The notes below the pieces were generated by a model. It did no database searches. It was not told where the DNA came from and saw only the letters and a list, made by a program, of their open reading frames with translations. Of a stretch of 64,000 nucleotides of DNA, positions 11,005-23,385 are shown piece after piece (position 1 is the first letter of the stretch; every line of letters starts with the position of its first letter). Position numbers and translations under genes: made by a program. The stretch is taken from the NCBI RefSeq assembly GCF_037176765.1, contig NC_090023.1, positions 127,295,866-127,359,865 of the forward strand, in the 5' to 3' direction. The DNA comes from Anolis sagrei. Its lineage: Eukaryota > Chordata > Lepidosauria > Squamata > Anolidae.

Positions 11005-11840
11005 ACCCTGGGCAGGGCGGTCAAACTACCAACACACCTTTACCCCCAATAGGATAAAAATCACCAAAAAGGCTGACCCTACGTTGGTCTAAGTGATTGA
11101 CCTACTGATCTTGATAGTAGTAGCCGCCACCACCTCAGTAATATGGCCTGAGGAAACAAACAGGGTGTGAATGTATACGAGGTAAATTTGGCTTGAGTAT
11201 GTTATAACTATGATGAGAGAATTAATTCTAAAAGAGGCGAAAGGATTGAGGTCCACTCTAATTAACGATGAAACAATTAAGAGTTTATTTTGTATTAAAA
11301 ATGAACAACTACTCGATGAAATGAGTGGTACAAAATCTTGATGCAGGTGCAGTAACACAAACAGTTCTCCTGACAGAATAACTTTTATAACTGAGAATCC
11401 CTTTAAACCACTGTTCTACTATAGACACAGTATTCTCTGGGATACAGACCCAAGAAAAATGGCAATAAGGTATCTGTGAAACCTTTCCAAGGCTCACTAA
11501 AGCACAGCCCTCCTTTACTAGTCCTCTTTAACTCAGTAAAGCTCTGGCTTCCTGCCTTCCCCTTATTCCAAAACCTTAGAGATCTCCCCAAAAGTTTTCT
11601 CACTTCTGTCAGTTCCCTGCTCTCTAAAATCGAACTCTCTCTGTCTCACTTCCAAGACTCTTCTCCCCCTGTCAGATAAGACAGCTCCCTTTCCCTCCTT
11701 CCAGCTGACTCCACCCCTGATTGTTGCAGTCAGCCTGACTCCTCCTCCTTTCTCTATTCAACAACCAGAGGGCCAGCTACTGCCAAGCAGGCTTCGGCCT
11801 AGCCAGCTAAAAGGTAGTTTCATTACAGCATGCAACCTGA
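11005..11840 (-). mobile_element. LTR-like block, old retrovirus/LTR-retrotransposon relic
   Basis: On the minus strand a GA-rich, U3-like stretch with short repeats leads to a polyadenylation signal AATAAA near 11286, then a U5-like stretch. No internal coding region adjoins it, so if correct it is a solo LTR fossil. Ends are approximate; CAACC occurs just outside both edges and may be the target duplication. Family not identified. Confidence 0.35.
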
Positions 11841-11878
11841 AGAGCATATATTCTACACTACCAATCAGGATGGAAGCA

Positions 11879-11900
11879 GAGAGAGAGAGAGAGAGAGAGA
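11879..11900. repeat. (AG)n microsatellite
   Basis: About 11 GA dinucleotides. Confidence 0.9.
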
Positions 11901-12342
11901 TTCCAACTGACATTGAGGAGTCAGAAGCAAGGGATTCCCCCAGCCTATTCTAAAGCTAAGTAGTTGTTCCTCATTGAGGACTGCAGGCTTGAGCAGTGTG
12001 AGGTTGACTTTCAACAGTTAATTGGTGATGTTGACTTCCAACAGTTAAGTGGTTGCAGAAAAAGCAAGGAAAGATCCTAAAGGCTCACAAGTTTTGTTCG
12101 GCATAAGTTTTTATGGATGTCAGCCTACGGCATCTGATGGAGTAGCCCATGATCTTCCTACACCCTCTTGACATTTCTGCCATGCCTTGCTATGACCACT
12201 TGAAATTTCATGGCCTGCCCATTGCCACACTTTTATTGCCCTCTTGGATTTTTTTCTCTGAAATTCCCTTTTATATTGTTCCTGTGCATTGTAAAAACTC
12301 TTTCCATGCCGCTGTCCCAAAGGACTGTGCAGTGGAGGATCT

Positions 12343-12640
12343 TAGAATCATAGAATCAAAGAGTTAGAAGAGACTTCATGGGCCATCCAGTCCAACCCCC
12401 TGCCAAGAAGCAGGAATATTGCATTCAAATCACCCCTGACAGATGGCCATCCAGCCTCTGTTTAAAAGCTTCCAAAGAAGGAGCCTCCACCACACTCCGG
12501 GGCAGAGAGTTCTACTGCTGAACGGCTCTCACAGTCAGGAAGTTCTTCCTCATGTTCAGATGGAATCTCCTATCTTGTAGTTTGAAGCCATTGTTCTGCG
12601 TCCTAGTCTCCAGGGAAGCAGAGACTTGCTCTTCTCCTAG
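12343..12640 (-). mobile_element. CR1 LINE, 3' end
   Basis: The left edge has the CR1 3' terminal repeat in reverse (AGAATCATAGAATC), then CCATCCAGTCCAACCCCCTG, CTGACAGATGGCCATCCAGC and AAGCCATTGTTCTGCGTCC, all typical of the CR1 3' untranslated region. Moderately diverged, 5'-truncated. Confidence 0.88.
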
Positions 12641-14255
12641 TAGTATTGTTTCATGCCCTCAAAACAACATTCTGTGCCCTCTTGAAAAATAATACTATCC
12701 TCTTATATTATCATTATAGGCAAATAACATTTTGATGGGAGGCTATTGTGGCCAAAATGTCATCCTCTAGATACAACAGGGAGCTTTACCAACAGAGCTG
12801 GGGAACCCATGGTTTGAAGTATAAAAATGATGATTAGTTATTAGGGAGACGGATTGCAAAATTAACTGGGAAGGGGAATGGAATGGAGTGTCTCATATAA
12901 GAAAGACAGACCTGAGTAGCTGGATCTTGAACAAGTATATTCTACATGGAATATGTGGATACAGGGTCTGCTGGTTTTGTTTTTTTTTTTTTTTAGTAAA
13001 CATTTTCCATCACTCCATAACTCCTTTGAAAGGTGTTCCTATCCCCCTGCATCGCCTTGGTTCTTACTATATGTCCTGCCATGAACTCGGTTAAGATGGC
13101 AGCATGGTCTATAGTCCCATTTCCCAGGTTATACAGCTTCTAATCTAGAATCCTGTCCCAAATACCTAAATGGTAATGCAATCCTGAGAATAAAGTGCCA
13201 TGGCAAGGTAGACTGCAGTCTTACATGCACTCATCTGGGAATAAATTCTCTTTAAATGAATAGGGTTACCCTCTGAGTAGAAGTGATGTCCATGGTTCTG
13301 CTGTAAGTTCCTGAGCTGCGTATGTGTGCACAGGGCAGGGTGCATATGGGGAAGCCTGTTTTATACACTGAGCTTTGAGGAAACATGAGAAATATGAACT
13401 TTATTACGGTCCATGGACCCACACCTGTTAAATAAATAACATACAGGTATAACATTAAGCGTTCAATTTGACAGTATGAAAATAATTCAAATGATAATGA
13501 TAACTGATTTTAAAACACTAGAACTACCTTCTCCAGAGTTGTAACTACAGATTTTTAATTACAGATGAAATATAATCAAACTTTATATTAAGCAAAAGCA
13601 CATTATGATATGACTCTCTTCTTCCACCATGGCCCAAAGACTCACAAACTCTCTTACCACAGCTCCTGCATTTTTCTTCTATCTGACCTTACTTATTCCC
13701 TGTCTGTGAAGTTTATTGTATCATTTGTCAGGAGGGAGATATTTATTCCTGGACATAGTGGTTTCAATCTGTGATTGTTGGGTGTTTTTTTAAAACTGGA
13801 GATGTGGTTTTCTGGGATTTGACTATGTGCCTGTGATTTTGAAATGTATTTTTAATTATTTTTCTTGTCATAGTGCATCAATGATGTAGTGAGACAGTAT
13901 TTCAGTGCAAAAGTGTTATTTTACTATTTCACTGATGCACTATAATGCTACAGCTCGACAAACAAGTTTTAAATGGGGAAGCAGGAGGGAGAATAAGATG
14001 AAAAATAACTTTTGCCATTACCTTCTCCAGCTTGAAACTGTCCAGTATTCACATTTAGTAATTTTCATCCGATATATCAAAAAATCTTGGATTTTTTTTT
14101 AAAAAAATTGAGGGGCTGGAATAAAGAGTTGCATCTGTTGCCTAGATTGCCACCAGGTCATCCAGAATAATAAAATGGCATTTGATTTTTTAAAAAAAAT
14201 AAACTGCGAGAACTCATATACAAAAGCAGAAACCTCCAATATTTACCTTGCTTTT
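12641..14255. other. Intergenic, no gene recognised
   Basis: AT-rich. Contains T15 at 12979-12994. The stretch GTTAAATAAATAACATACAGG near 13428 may be a LINE tail, but I could not assign it. Confidence 0.35.
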
Positions 14256-14260
14256 TTCAG

Positions 14261-14410
14261 GGCTCTTCCACACAGTTATATAACCCAGAATATCAAGGCA
14301 GAAAATCCCACAATATCTGCTTTGAACTGGGTTATCTGAGTCCACACTGCCATATATTCCAGTTAAAAGCAGATAATGTGGGATTTTATTTAGCTGGGTG
14401 GAATGGGGCG
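14261..14410. mobile_element. MITE, GGGCCCTTCCACACAG family
   Basis: GGCTCTTCCACACAGTTATA at the left and a diverged inverted copy (AGCTGGGTGGAATGGGGCGC) at the right. The interior matches the copy at 8417 (GCAGAAAATCCCACAATATC). Confidence 0.75.
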
Positions 14411-14414
14411 CCAG

Positions 14415-14890
14415 TGTCCTCATCAGTCACTGGCTAATTGTTGTAAATCTAAGAACTTGACACTAGAGGGTACTGTTGCTCAGTGTTTCAAGACACTCTT
14501 TTTTATTGTGCTGTACTCTGCTTTAATTTTTTTTTCTAATATGAATGGAAAAATGAACCTGTCAAGGCTCTATGGATATTGCTGAAAAAGTGAAAACTTG
14601 GTGTTGGAGAGATGAATTTGGCAGGATGGGGGAGAAAATGGTGAGCAAGAAGCACAACAGATGTCTGTGCATTGATTTTGAACTGAATCCTCCTGCTCGC
14701 ATTACACATGTGTAAAGTGAATAAATGGATGGGGCTGGATAAGGGGTTTGTATCCCATCCTTCCTCTGCAATAGGCTTCATTCAGAGGAAGACACTTTTA
14801 TCATCGCCTCTTTCTCAGTATAGCCTACAAAATTCCTTGTCTAAGTAAACCCTTTGAAGTTCATGCAATTACTATATGCCATTAGGATAG
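14415..14890. other. Intergenic, no gene recognised
   Basis: Two overlapping short frames on the minus strand (14536-14781) show no domain. Confidence 0.3.
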
Positions 14891-15213
14891 TAAAGGTAAA
14901 GGTTTCCCCTTGACATTAAGTCTGGTTGTGACCTACTCTGGTGGGGTGGTGCTCATCTCCATTTCTAAGCCAAAGAGCCGGTGTTGTCCATAGACACCTC
15001 CAAGGCCATGTGGCCAGCATGACTGCAAGGGGCACTGTTACCTTCCTGCCCAAGCAATACCTATTGATGTACTCATATTTGCATGTTTTCAAACTACTAG
15101 GTTGGCAGGATCTGGGGCTAAAAGCAGGAGCTCACCCTGCTCTCTAGATTTGAACCGCCGACCTTTCAGTTCAGCAATTCAGCGGTGTAATCCACTACAC
15201 CAACAAGATACCT
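14891..15213 (-). repeat. Sauria-type tRNA SINE
   Basis: Reverse copy, TAAAGGTAAAGGTTTCCCCT at the left, CTCCAAGGCCATGTGGCCAG in the middle and the tRNA-like head complement at the right (TTTGAACCGCCGACC), somewhat decayed at the end. Confidence 0.85.
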
Positions 15214-17090
15214 GAAGGCATTATTTTTCTTGTTCTCTCTCTCTCTCACACACACACATTTAAAAGTCTTTTCTGCCCCAAAAGAACAGTAGTCCTGTTA
15301 ATTGCACCATGATTTGTTTTAAGATTCATGAAGTTTTTGTTCCCTACCACTCCATGTCCATTGCTTCGGAGAAACAGTATAAAAATCTAAGCTAGGAAAG
15401 TTGCCTGCTTTCCAAAGATTACTGTACCTGAACATTGCATACAAGACATCGAGAAATCATGGGGGTGGATGTCCTTGTGCCAGACATCACTAATGCAAAA
15501 GGGGATGTGACCATCAGCCAATGACTTCCTGATTGACAGAGCAACAAATCCTCATTGACTGAAGTGGCTGCTTCCTGGGAAGTGGAGATTGGGGGACTTT
15601 CATAAATTGGGGGCTAACATAGGGATCATGAATATGAAAAAATAGTTACGCATTCATAACTGCCCAATACGGATCTTTTGTACAAGATTATGGGGGTTGG
15701 TAGAAAAAACCTGAAACAATTTTTTTTTTTTTTGCTATTTTTTGTGTATGTAAATTCCTGGATTCTGCATATGTGTGTTTGTCTGTGAAGTTTTGCATAG
15801 AAAGCAGGAAACCGTGCACAAACCACCACAAAAATTGTTGTCTCAAATCCTCTTTTTGTGCAAAAGAGCACTAGTCTTATGCAACTCCCCACAATTCTCA
15901 CACGTATTTCATGGCGGAATAATTCCTTGTAAGACTTTAGGATGTTCTAACACTGGATGAGAATTGTGCAGCAATATTGGTTTTCTCCACAGTGTGGAGA
16001 ATATTTTCATCCCTAATGGCTGCTGCCTAGGATTATGTTTCTGTGACTGAATTTCACTGTCCACCCTTGACTGTAATGGTGTGCGAGCAAAATTCAGTAA
16101 AATAATACTAATGAGAATAATAGCATCGGTAATGTTGTTTCTGCATACCACTTTGATCGGAACCTCAGGTCTAAGTAGTTTGTAAATATGCATCAATAAA
16201 TAAATGAACATTTAGTATTTTAAAGAAGAAATGTTCATTGTGAATCAGAGATGAAGGCACAGCTGGATTTATGTAGAAGTTTAGTAATTTAACTCTTAGA
16301 TTATGTAATTTAATCTAAAACTTGGATTAACAATTTACATCATAGATTCAGATTATGAAAAACTTCAAGATCGTTGTTTTTAAAATACATTTTTATAATT
16401 CGATTGGGCCTCTTAAACTTAGCATAGTTTATGTTCTGGGTAGCTTGGAAAGCAAGGATTATGTGGGTGAAAGGCTCAGTAGTTGATCTGGGGCCCAGCA
16501 GAGCCCAGCAGCTCCCTCAACTAACCTTTGAAGCAGCACTCATGGAAGGAGCTACTTCTTCTCAGCCTGCAGAACCAGTGCAAGCGAGTTCCTTGGAGCA
16601 GGTTGAGGAAGAGTTAACTATTCCAGTTGTCATGAACCTGTGAAGAGAGAGGTCTTCGCTACACAGTTCCTCAAAATTAGCTGAGAACCAAGCCAGCACC
16701 ATGTGACACCAGAAAACATAGGATGTAAGGAACTCAAGTGTCTCACCTTATTGGCTGCAATGTCAGTTCAAGTTACAATCTTGGATTCTTGCTGTCATGT
16801 GTTCCTCAATTCTGGACTTACACTTGGACCTTGACTTACGGATGCTGATTCAAACTTGTACTCTGGAAACTGGTATTCATCTTATGACCCTGGAACAGGC
16901 ATTCAGCTTTTTTTTTTTTTTTTTTTTTTTTGCATCCTGCTAAAGTTTACATCTCTGTTGTGGCCTGATCGCAGACTGTGAATTAATTCTCTGTTGATTG
17001 GTATTTGGTGGTGCAAGGCTTCTGACAGTTTAGATCCTTGGCATGTCTTAAACCTACAGTGGAGATGGGACCAGTTTCAATGAATGTCAT
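15214..17090. other. Intergenic, no gene recognised
   Basis: A 70-residue frame at 16431-16643 contains an acidic stretch (EQVEEELTIP) and may derive from a retroelement, but I cannot name it. Short (CT)n/(CA)n tract near 15235-15260; T20 at 16911-16931. Confidence 0.35.
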
Positions 17091-17094
17091 ATTT

Positions 17095-17225
17095 GTCTTC
17101 TTCTGAGGCTGGGAGAGTGTAGCTTACACAAGGTCACTCAGTGGGTTTCATGGCCAAATGAGGATTTGAACACTGGTCTCCTAATTTGTAACCCAGTGTC
17201 CAGTTATTCCATGCTGACTCTCACC
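17095..17225 (-). repeat. MIR-like tRNA SINE fragment
   Basis: Reverse fragment with the motif series CAAGGTCACTCAGTGGGTTT, CATGGCCAAATGAGG, ATTTGAACACTGGTCTCC and CCAGTTATTCCATGCTG. Same family as 28290-28475 and 44533-44765. Confidence 0.65.
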
Positions 17226-19507
17226 ATCCCTTTTGCTTGAAATGAAATAAATGAAATGAAGTTGATGGTGTCCAGGAAACTTATGCTAGAAATGTCAATG
17301 TTATTGGTTATTGCTACAGAAGCGGAGGCCTAATCTGGAGCAGAGATCACCCAGCTGTCTAGTTTGAAGGAGTGTGCACTTTTAAAAGTCCGATTGGATT
17401 ATTGTGGTTTGTAGTAGCAAGCCTGGTCCAGTAAAAGATATCCCCTCACCCTTCCAATTAACTGTGAACATTTTGTTTTCATCACTCATCACAAACCCTG
17501 TTTTCAGCATGCAGCGTATTTCTAATCTTCAGTTTCAGAAGACAAGGGGAGAAGGGTGATACAACCTTCGCAAGTAGGTTAAGAATAGCACTTCACTTGT
17601 GGAGACCATCAATAAAGTGTTCCCCGGCTGTATAATTATCTTATTAATTGGAACATTATTTACAGGGAGAGCTTCCTGCACAGCATGCGCCTCTTTTCTG
17701 AAATGCTTAGAGTCCCCAGCAGGCTGCCAGCATAAAGCTCCAGTTAAGGAAATAACAAAATGGTCGGTAAGTGCTTCTTAATGAATTGAGTCCTTGCAGT
17801 ACAAAGAGACGTCCTTTTCAATCTGAGAGGGAGGAGGGTGATCCTTTCAAGGTTGCAGAGCCTGGCAGCTGTGAATGCACCCTCGCTATTGTTTGTCACT
17901 CACTTTTAAAGTTTGCTTTTTAAAATAAAAATAGCAAAAATGACAAGCAGAGGGGATTTAAGAAGTATATCGCACTAGAAAGAATGGAAAGAAAATTAGT
18001 TCTGTTTTAACAATGATAAAATAAATATGTATTTATTTGGTTCCATAAAATAGCTCATGGTGGGGTTAATATTTAAATATACAGGTATATTTATACGTGA
18101 CATTTAGAATTTTAAAAATCAATGTGATTATATTTGGTGTTCTTTGCGAAAGGCACTTTACAAGTTGGAGTAATATTATCTAATCAATTTTCCTATTCAC
18201 ATTTAGCAAATATAATTAAAACCATATTGACAAGGTTTAGAGAACGATTTGCTTGGAAAGTAAAGGAGAGTAAGAGTGTCGTCTAGTGCAAGGTTTTTAA
18301 CTGTTTTGAACCCATTGGACAAACTTTAAAATCTCATTTCCTCTTCGAACATTTCAACAAAAACAAATCAAAGGATTTGGAAACTTAGGGAAAGGGGTAT
18401 TTACTCTGATCTCCTGATCTCCAACAAAATGTTTTAAAAAATGAATTAAAAATACACAATTCACTTCAAAGGTTTATCCATGTGGTCACTGAAGATGGTC
18501 ACAAGCTTTTCAAGTGCTTCACTTTTGCAAGCATTATAGTGTAAAAGAAGTTGAACTGTGACCAAAACTGGGGGATTTCTTGATGATGAGGAAGCATATG
18601 AATTGGAATTTGTTGACACTAAGTGGAGTCGTGGTCATTAAATCAGAATGCAAGTTAAGAAGGGAAGGACAAGTTTCAAGAGGATAAAAGTATTTGTCTG
18701 CTAGTCAATCGTGACAATACTCCCAGTATGAGGTGCATTTTGGAAGACAAAACTGTGTTGACCTAGAATTCCAGGAGAACAGGATTCAAATCCCTTTCCA
18801 GGCATATAAACCTAATGGGCAACCTTTGCCAATTCTCACATCCTTAGCCTTATAGGAGGCAGTGACATAAATCTTCCCAAGAAATACCTAGGATGGGACA
18901 TGATACATTAGAGACAATTTGAAGGTCTCTAACAACAGTGATTCAATACACCAGTGGCTGGGGACACACGGAGGAGGGTATTATTGTGCCTATATTTCTT
19001 GCTTGTCTAAAGGCCATCTGGTTGGCCGCTGTGACATACTGGAGGCTGGACTAGATAGGGCAAAGCTGGAGACCATGGCCTTCCAGATTTCTGTTTAGTT
19101 TCTGGAGCTGATGGGAACTTGGATGGCCACATAAAGGCCTTTGAATTAGCAGTACTCTTCTCACATTTATCATGTAACCATGCAGCCACACAGAAAATAT
19201 GTGTGGACTGTGTTTATGAAAACTTATTCTAGTCTAAGAGCAAAAGACATAATTTCTAGCATACGTTTTTATCGGCACGGTCCACTTCATTAGACACATC
19301 TGAATGTTCTTTGTCTGATGAGGTTGATGGTGTCCATGAAGCTTTATTGGTTATTGCTAAGGAAGCTGAGGTCTAACCTGGAGCAGAGATCATCCAGCTG
19401 CTAACAGATGATTCCAATGAAATCCATATTTCATACTTCTTTCTGGAGATTCTTCATGACAGATAAGGACTCTCGAATGGGTGAAGACCACTGTGTAGTT
19501 CCTCATC
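17226..19507. other. Intergenic, no gene recognised
   Basis: Near 17260-17360 and 19320-19400 a similar segment occurs twice (TGATGGTGTCCAGGAAAC and TGATGGTGTCCATGAAGC, each followed by ATTGGTTATTGCTA and a GGAGCAGAGATCA motif), so an unnamed dispersed repeat is present. Confidence 0.4.
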
Positions 19508-19515
19508 ATGTAGAG

Positions 19516-19650
19516 CAGTAGTTCTGAACTTGTGGGTCCTCAGATGTTTTGGCCTTCAACTCCCAGAAATCCTAAAAGCTGGTAAACTGGTCGGGATTTC
19601 TGGGAGTTATAGTCTAAAACACCTGGGGATCCACAGGTTGAGAACCACTG
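19516..19650. mobile_element. hAT-type MITE (GGTTCTCAACC family)
   Basis: CAGTAGTTCTGAACTTGTGG to CAGGTTGAGAACCACTG. Flanking octamers ATGTAGAG and ATCTAGAG match at 7 of 8 positions. Confidence 0.82.
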
Positions 19651-19658
19651 ATCTAGAG

Positions 19659-22005
19659 TGCGGTGGGCCCATGATTTCTGAACTAGTCAAGTCCCTGCAA
19701 GCCTCCAGATATCACATAAGGAGAACTCCCTCCTCCCCCAGTGGGGATTATCATCATACAGGCTTATGCAGGTCCCCCCCCCCCCCCCCCCGTCCAAGAT
19801 CAAGAAGATATTGCTCCCACTTTTTTCTAAAGGTTTGCAAAAACCACTTAGGAAGGAGGCATCAAATTGCTTCATGCAAGATGGACTCCAGCAGCACTTA
19901 CTTGCCACTTGCAAACCACAAACAATATCCCTAGGTCCTAGCAATCCTGGTCAAGCTTGACATGTATATCAGGAGGAATCAAAATGAATTCCTGTGTTTT
20001 TGCAAAACTTAGAGACATCGATTCTGGCACCTTCTGGAAGCATGCCTAATACAGAGTTAAAAGATATCTCAGCGCAATACAGTATGTTTGGTCCTAACAG
20101 ATGGCAACACTTCAGGGTCTCAGGTGGAGAGCTTTCCCTCCACCTTTCATGTGTTCTTTTTTTTTTTTCAACTGGAAGTGTCAAGGATTCATTCTTGAAT
20201 CTTTTGCATGTACAATATCTGTTCTGTTAATAAGGTATAATACTGTCCACAGATGCCTTTTTCTGAAAGCCATACTTCTTTTTCTCCCTATTATTTGTAT
20301 AGCTTGTCTTTCTTTCACCTCAGGAGCTCATACATAGGGTTCTCATAGAGTCTCCTACAGTCACAGATTCTGTCACACAGGGAATTGTCATGACAGTCCC
20401 CATGGCCATACTACTATAGGGAAGTAAAAAAAATGTAGGCAGCTGTCTTGATTCATAACAACAGACTGTTGTAGAGCTGTTCCCTTGCAAGCCTTTTATC
20501 AAGTTAATGTATCCTAGCTGCTTCTTGAAGAACAAGTCATCGCTCAAATACTTTGCTTTACAAGTGGATGTTATAGTGCTGTTGTTGTTTTTTTTTAAAA
20601 AAAATCCCCTGCCCTCCTTGATTGTTTCAGCCATATTTTATTGCCCTTGCTTTGATCTTCTTGATCAGTAATGAAAGTCATCAGTTGAAGTGTGTACATA
20701 TGTTGAAATAATTACCATAAAATAGAAAAGATTCCATTCATAGATGCCACCTGGAAACATAAGTGTTTATATAAATTTTTGTGTGTGTGTTGGGACACCA
20801 GGAGAGCTTTACAAAATGTTTGCTGAAGAAGATTAGCAGTTGTTGGAAGGTGGGATGGATGTATCAATCTGCTTCTGTATCACATTTATTCACAAGGCCA
20901 TTCTATCCCATTTCTGTAACTGTTGATTTTAAAATCTATATATACACACAGATATATATGTGGTTTTTTAAACACATTTTCTCACTGGGTATTAATGTAT
21001 TTTAGTGACATTTATAGGTATTTGAATTATTATCTACATTTACAATATTCTAAATACACATTCTAAAATTATAAAATAATTTCAAATGCATTTTGTTGTT
21101 GTTTACATTGTATCCACATTCATTATGATTAGGGGCCTAGGATGCCCCACCCTGAAAGTAGGAAAACCACAAATAAAAAGTCAGTATTGGCAAGAATATC
21201 TTCCACTGGAAGTTGAACATAGCATTGTGGTAGAGGACCTATAGATTCCTAGAGATGTGTTTTCTCTACAGATTTCTAGATCCTCCAGCACAACTTCGTT
21301 GTCAGCTTGTGTTGGAAATTGTGTTGGAAATTGACTGTAGAGTCACACTGGAAGACGTAGAGATTCCTAGAGAGAACATTTTAATGAAATCCATGAATGA
21401 ACAAATCCATAAAAGTGATAACTGCAAATGTGGAAGGCTGACTCTACGTATGTTCCCAGTCCACAAATTGGCCTGTCTAGGTGCAGACCATGTTCGCTCA
21501 CCTGTAAATACATAAAAGGAAAACTTGAATTTACTTCTGGTAAGATAACAGCTATGTGTGGGAGCAAACAATAAAAACAATTATCATACGCCAAGAATGT
21601 AATAGTCCATCTTACATCTAATCCAGTATCAAAAATCAAAACAAGTCTATCTCATCTAGTGTCTGAACAGATTTAGCTAACAAATTAGCCTTGAGAGCAA
21701 CAAATTTCTTCTAATTTTATGGACAATCAAAAGAAAAAAATGAAGTTTTTTCTGTTTTCACTTTAAGCCTAGTGGTTCTCAACTTCAATGTCATTATCAG
21801 GTCATTAGCACTGGACTAAACAAAAGAATTGCAATTTTTGTTAAGGATGGAATTCCTTCCTTATTTTCATCTGGAAAGAAGCAATGAGTGATTTTTTATA
21901 TTTGTTTTTCTGCTCTGCAAAAGACTTCACAAACATGCAGTTTTTGAAAATTGCTTGCAGTTCTGGATTTCCTCTGTGCAAAATTCACATGTTGTTTTCC
22001 ATAGA
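19659..22005. other. Intergenic, no gene recognised
   Basis: Holds a C17 run near 19774-19791. The motif AGATTCCTAGAGA occurs at about 21243 and 21360, a short imperfect direct repeat. No domain was recognised in the short frames. Confidence 0.35.
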
Positions 22006-22009
22006 AAGC

Positions 22010-22105
22010 AGCATTTTTATTTATTTATTTATTTATTTATTTGCTTTATTTCTATACCGCATTTTTCAGCCCTTAACAGGCGACTCAATGCGGTTTTCTA
22101 TAAAG
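22010..22105 (-). mobile_element. L2-like LINE 3' tail
   Basis: (TTTA)n followed by TTTCTATACCGCATTTTTCAG, the reversed 3' end seen in other L2 copies here. Confidence 0.55.
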
Positions 22106-22254
22106 CAAGTGTTTCTCTATAGAAATACTATTTTCTGTATAGAAATTGCTATTTCATGTGCAAAAACTCTGTTAATCTGTGCAAAATAAATATGTGAGTT
22201 GTTTCTAACTTTTTGGTTTTAATGTATATGTTTTGTTTTATTGTATGTATGTAT

Positions 22255-22365
22255 GTATATGTGGCATGAAATCATGCCTTTTTTATAAGCCACTCCGAGT
22301 CCCCTTCAGGGTGAGAAGGGGGGGGGGGGGAGTATAAATACTGTAAATAAATAAATAATACACAA
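22255..22365 (+). mobile_element. L2 LINE 3' end
   Basis: AAGCCACTCCGAGTCCCCTT, a G-rich expansion, AGTATAAATACTGTAAATAA tail: the plus-strand 3' untranslated end of L2. Confidence 0.75.
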
Positions 22366-22618
22366 ATGTGGATTTTATACAAAACAGGTTTTTTATTTCA
22401 AGTTTTTCTGTGTATTGTTTCAATTTCTGTGTAGAAATTTGATTTTCTGTGCAAAATGACCATATGTGAATGTTGTGTACAAAAAAACCTGAATCTCAAA
22501 GATGACTGTTAATCAAGGGTTCTTCTCATCATAGTTTTTTTAATGCTTGAGGAAAAAACACATTTTCAAGTATTGTTTCCACCCCACCATTCTTTGTCAT
22601 CAGATACCAAAGTGTGTT

Positions 22619-22633
22619 GGGGGGGGGGGGGGG
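22619..22633. repeat. G15 homopolymer
   Basis: Run of guanines just after GTGTTG. Several comparable G or C runs occur in the window. Confidence 0.85.
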
Positions 22634-22816
22634 CTCAGCGACATATCCTGGATAAACCTGATGGAAATTTTATTCCAGCAAAATCGGAAGGACCCCATGT
22701 CTCTCTTAACTCCTGAAAAGGGTAAATTAGATTTAGGTCTTACCATACAAATCTGTCCGGTAAAACCTAAATCTAACTTAGGTTGTACCATATGAATCTG
22801 CGTTTTAGCTACCGAG

Positions 22817-23385
22817 CATGATTCAAAGTGCTGGCTTTAGCCTCTAAAGCCTTAAATGGCTCTGGTCCAACTTACCTGTCCGAACGTATCTCCCTCTATG
22901 AACCACTTTGTAGTTTAAGATCTTCCAGGGAGATTCTGCTCTCAGCCCCACCAGCGTCAGAGGTGCGGCTAATGGCGAGGACAGAGACAAGGCCTTCTTG
23001 GTGGTGGCCCCACGACTGTGGAACTTCCTCCCGAGTGAAATCAGGTTGGCCCCCTCCCTCCAGACCTTTAGGAGTTAGCTAAAGACCTGGCTGTGGAACC
23101 AAGCATTTGGCCAATCATAGGAACATTTAAAGTGAAAGTTGAAAGTGAAATGACCCAGGACTGTTTATGGGCAATGGTGATATATGTGTGATATATGATG
23201 TTATTTTATGTGATGTGTTGTGATGTGTTGAATAATGTTTCATGTTTTATCAGAGCAGGGTCAATTTTGATGTTTTAAACTGTTTTTTATCGATAGCATT
23301 GAATTGCTGCCAACCCTGAGTCCCTTTCAGGGTTGAGAAGGGTGGTATACAAATACTGCAAATAAATAAATAAACAATAACTTCT
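22817..23385 (+). mobile_element. L2 LINE, reverse transcriptase C-terminus and 3' end
   Basis: Translates to KALNGSGPTYLSERISLYEP and then SLRSSREILLSAPP, the end of the L2 ORF2 protein, followed by the 3' tail (CCAACCCTGAGTCCCTTTCA, AATAAATAAATAAAC). The frame is lost partway, giving an ORF of only 84 residues. 5'-truncated and inactive. Confidence 0.85.

Noticed and set aside
16431-16643. 70-codon frame with an acidic motif, considered as a gene exon
   Set aside because: No splice sites or family match are convincing; an unknown retroelement scrap is more likely.
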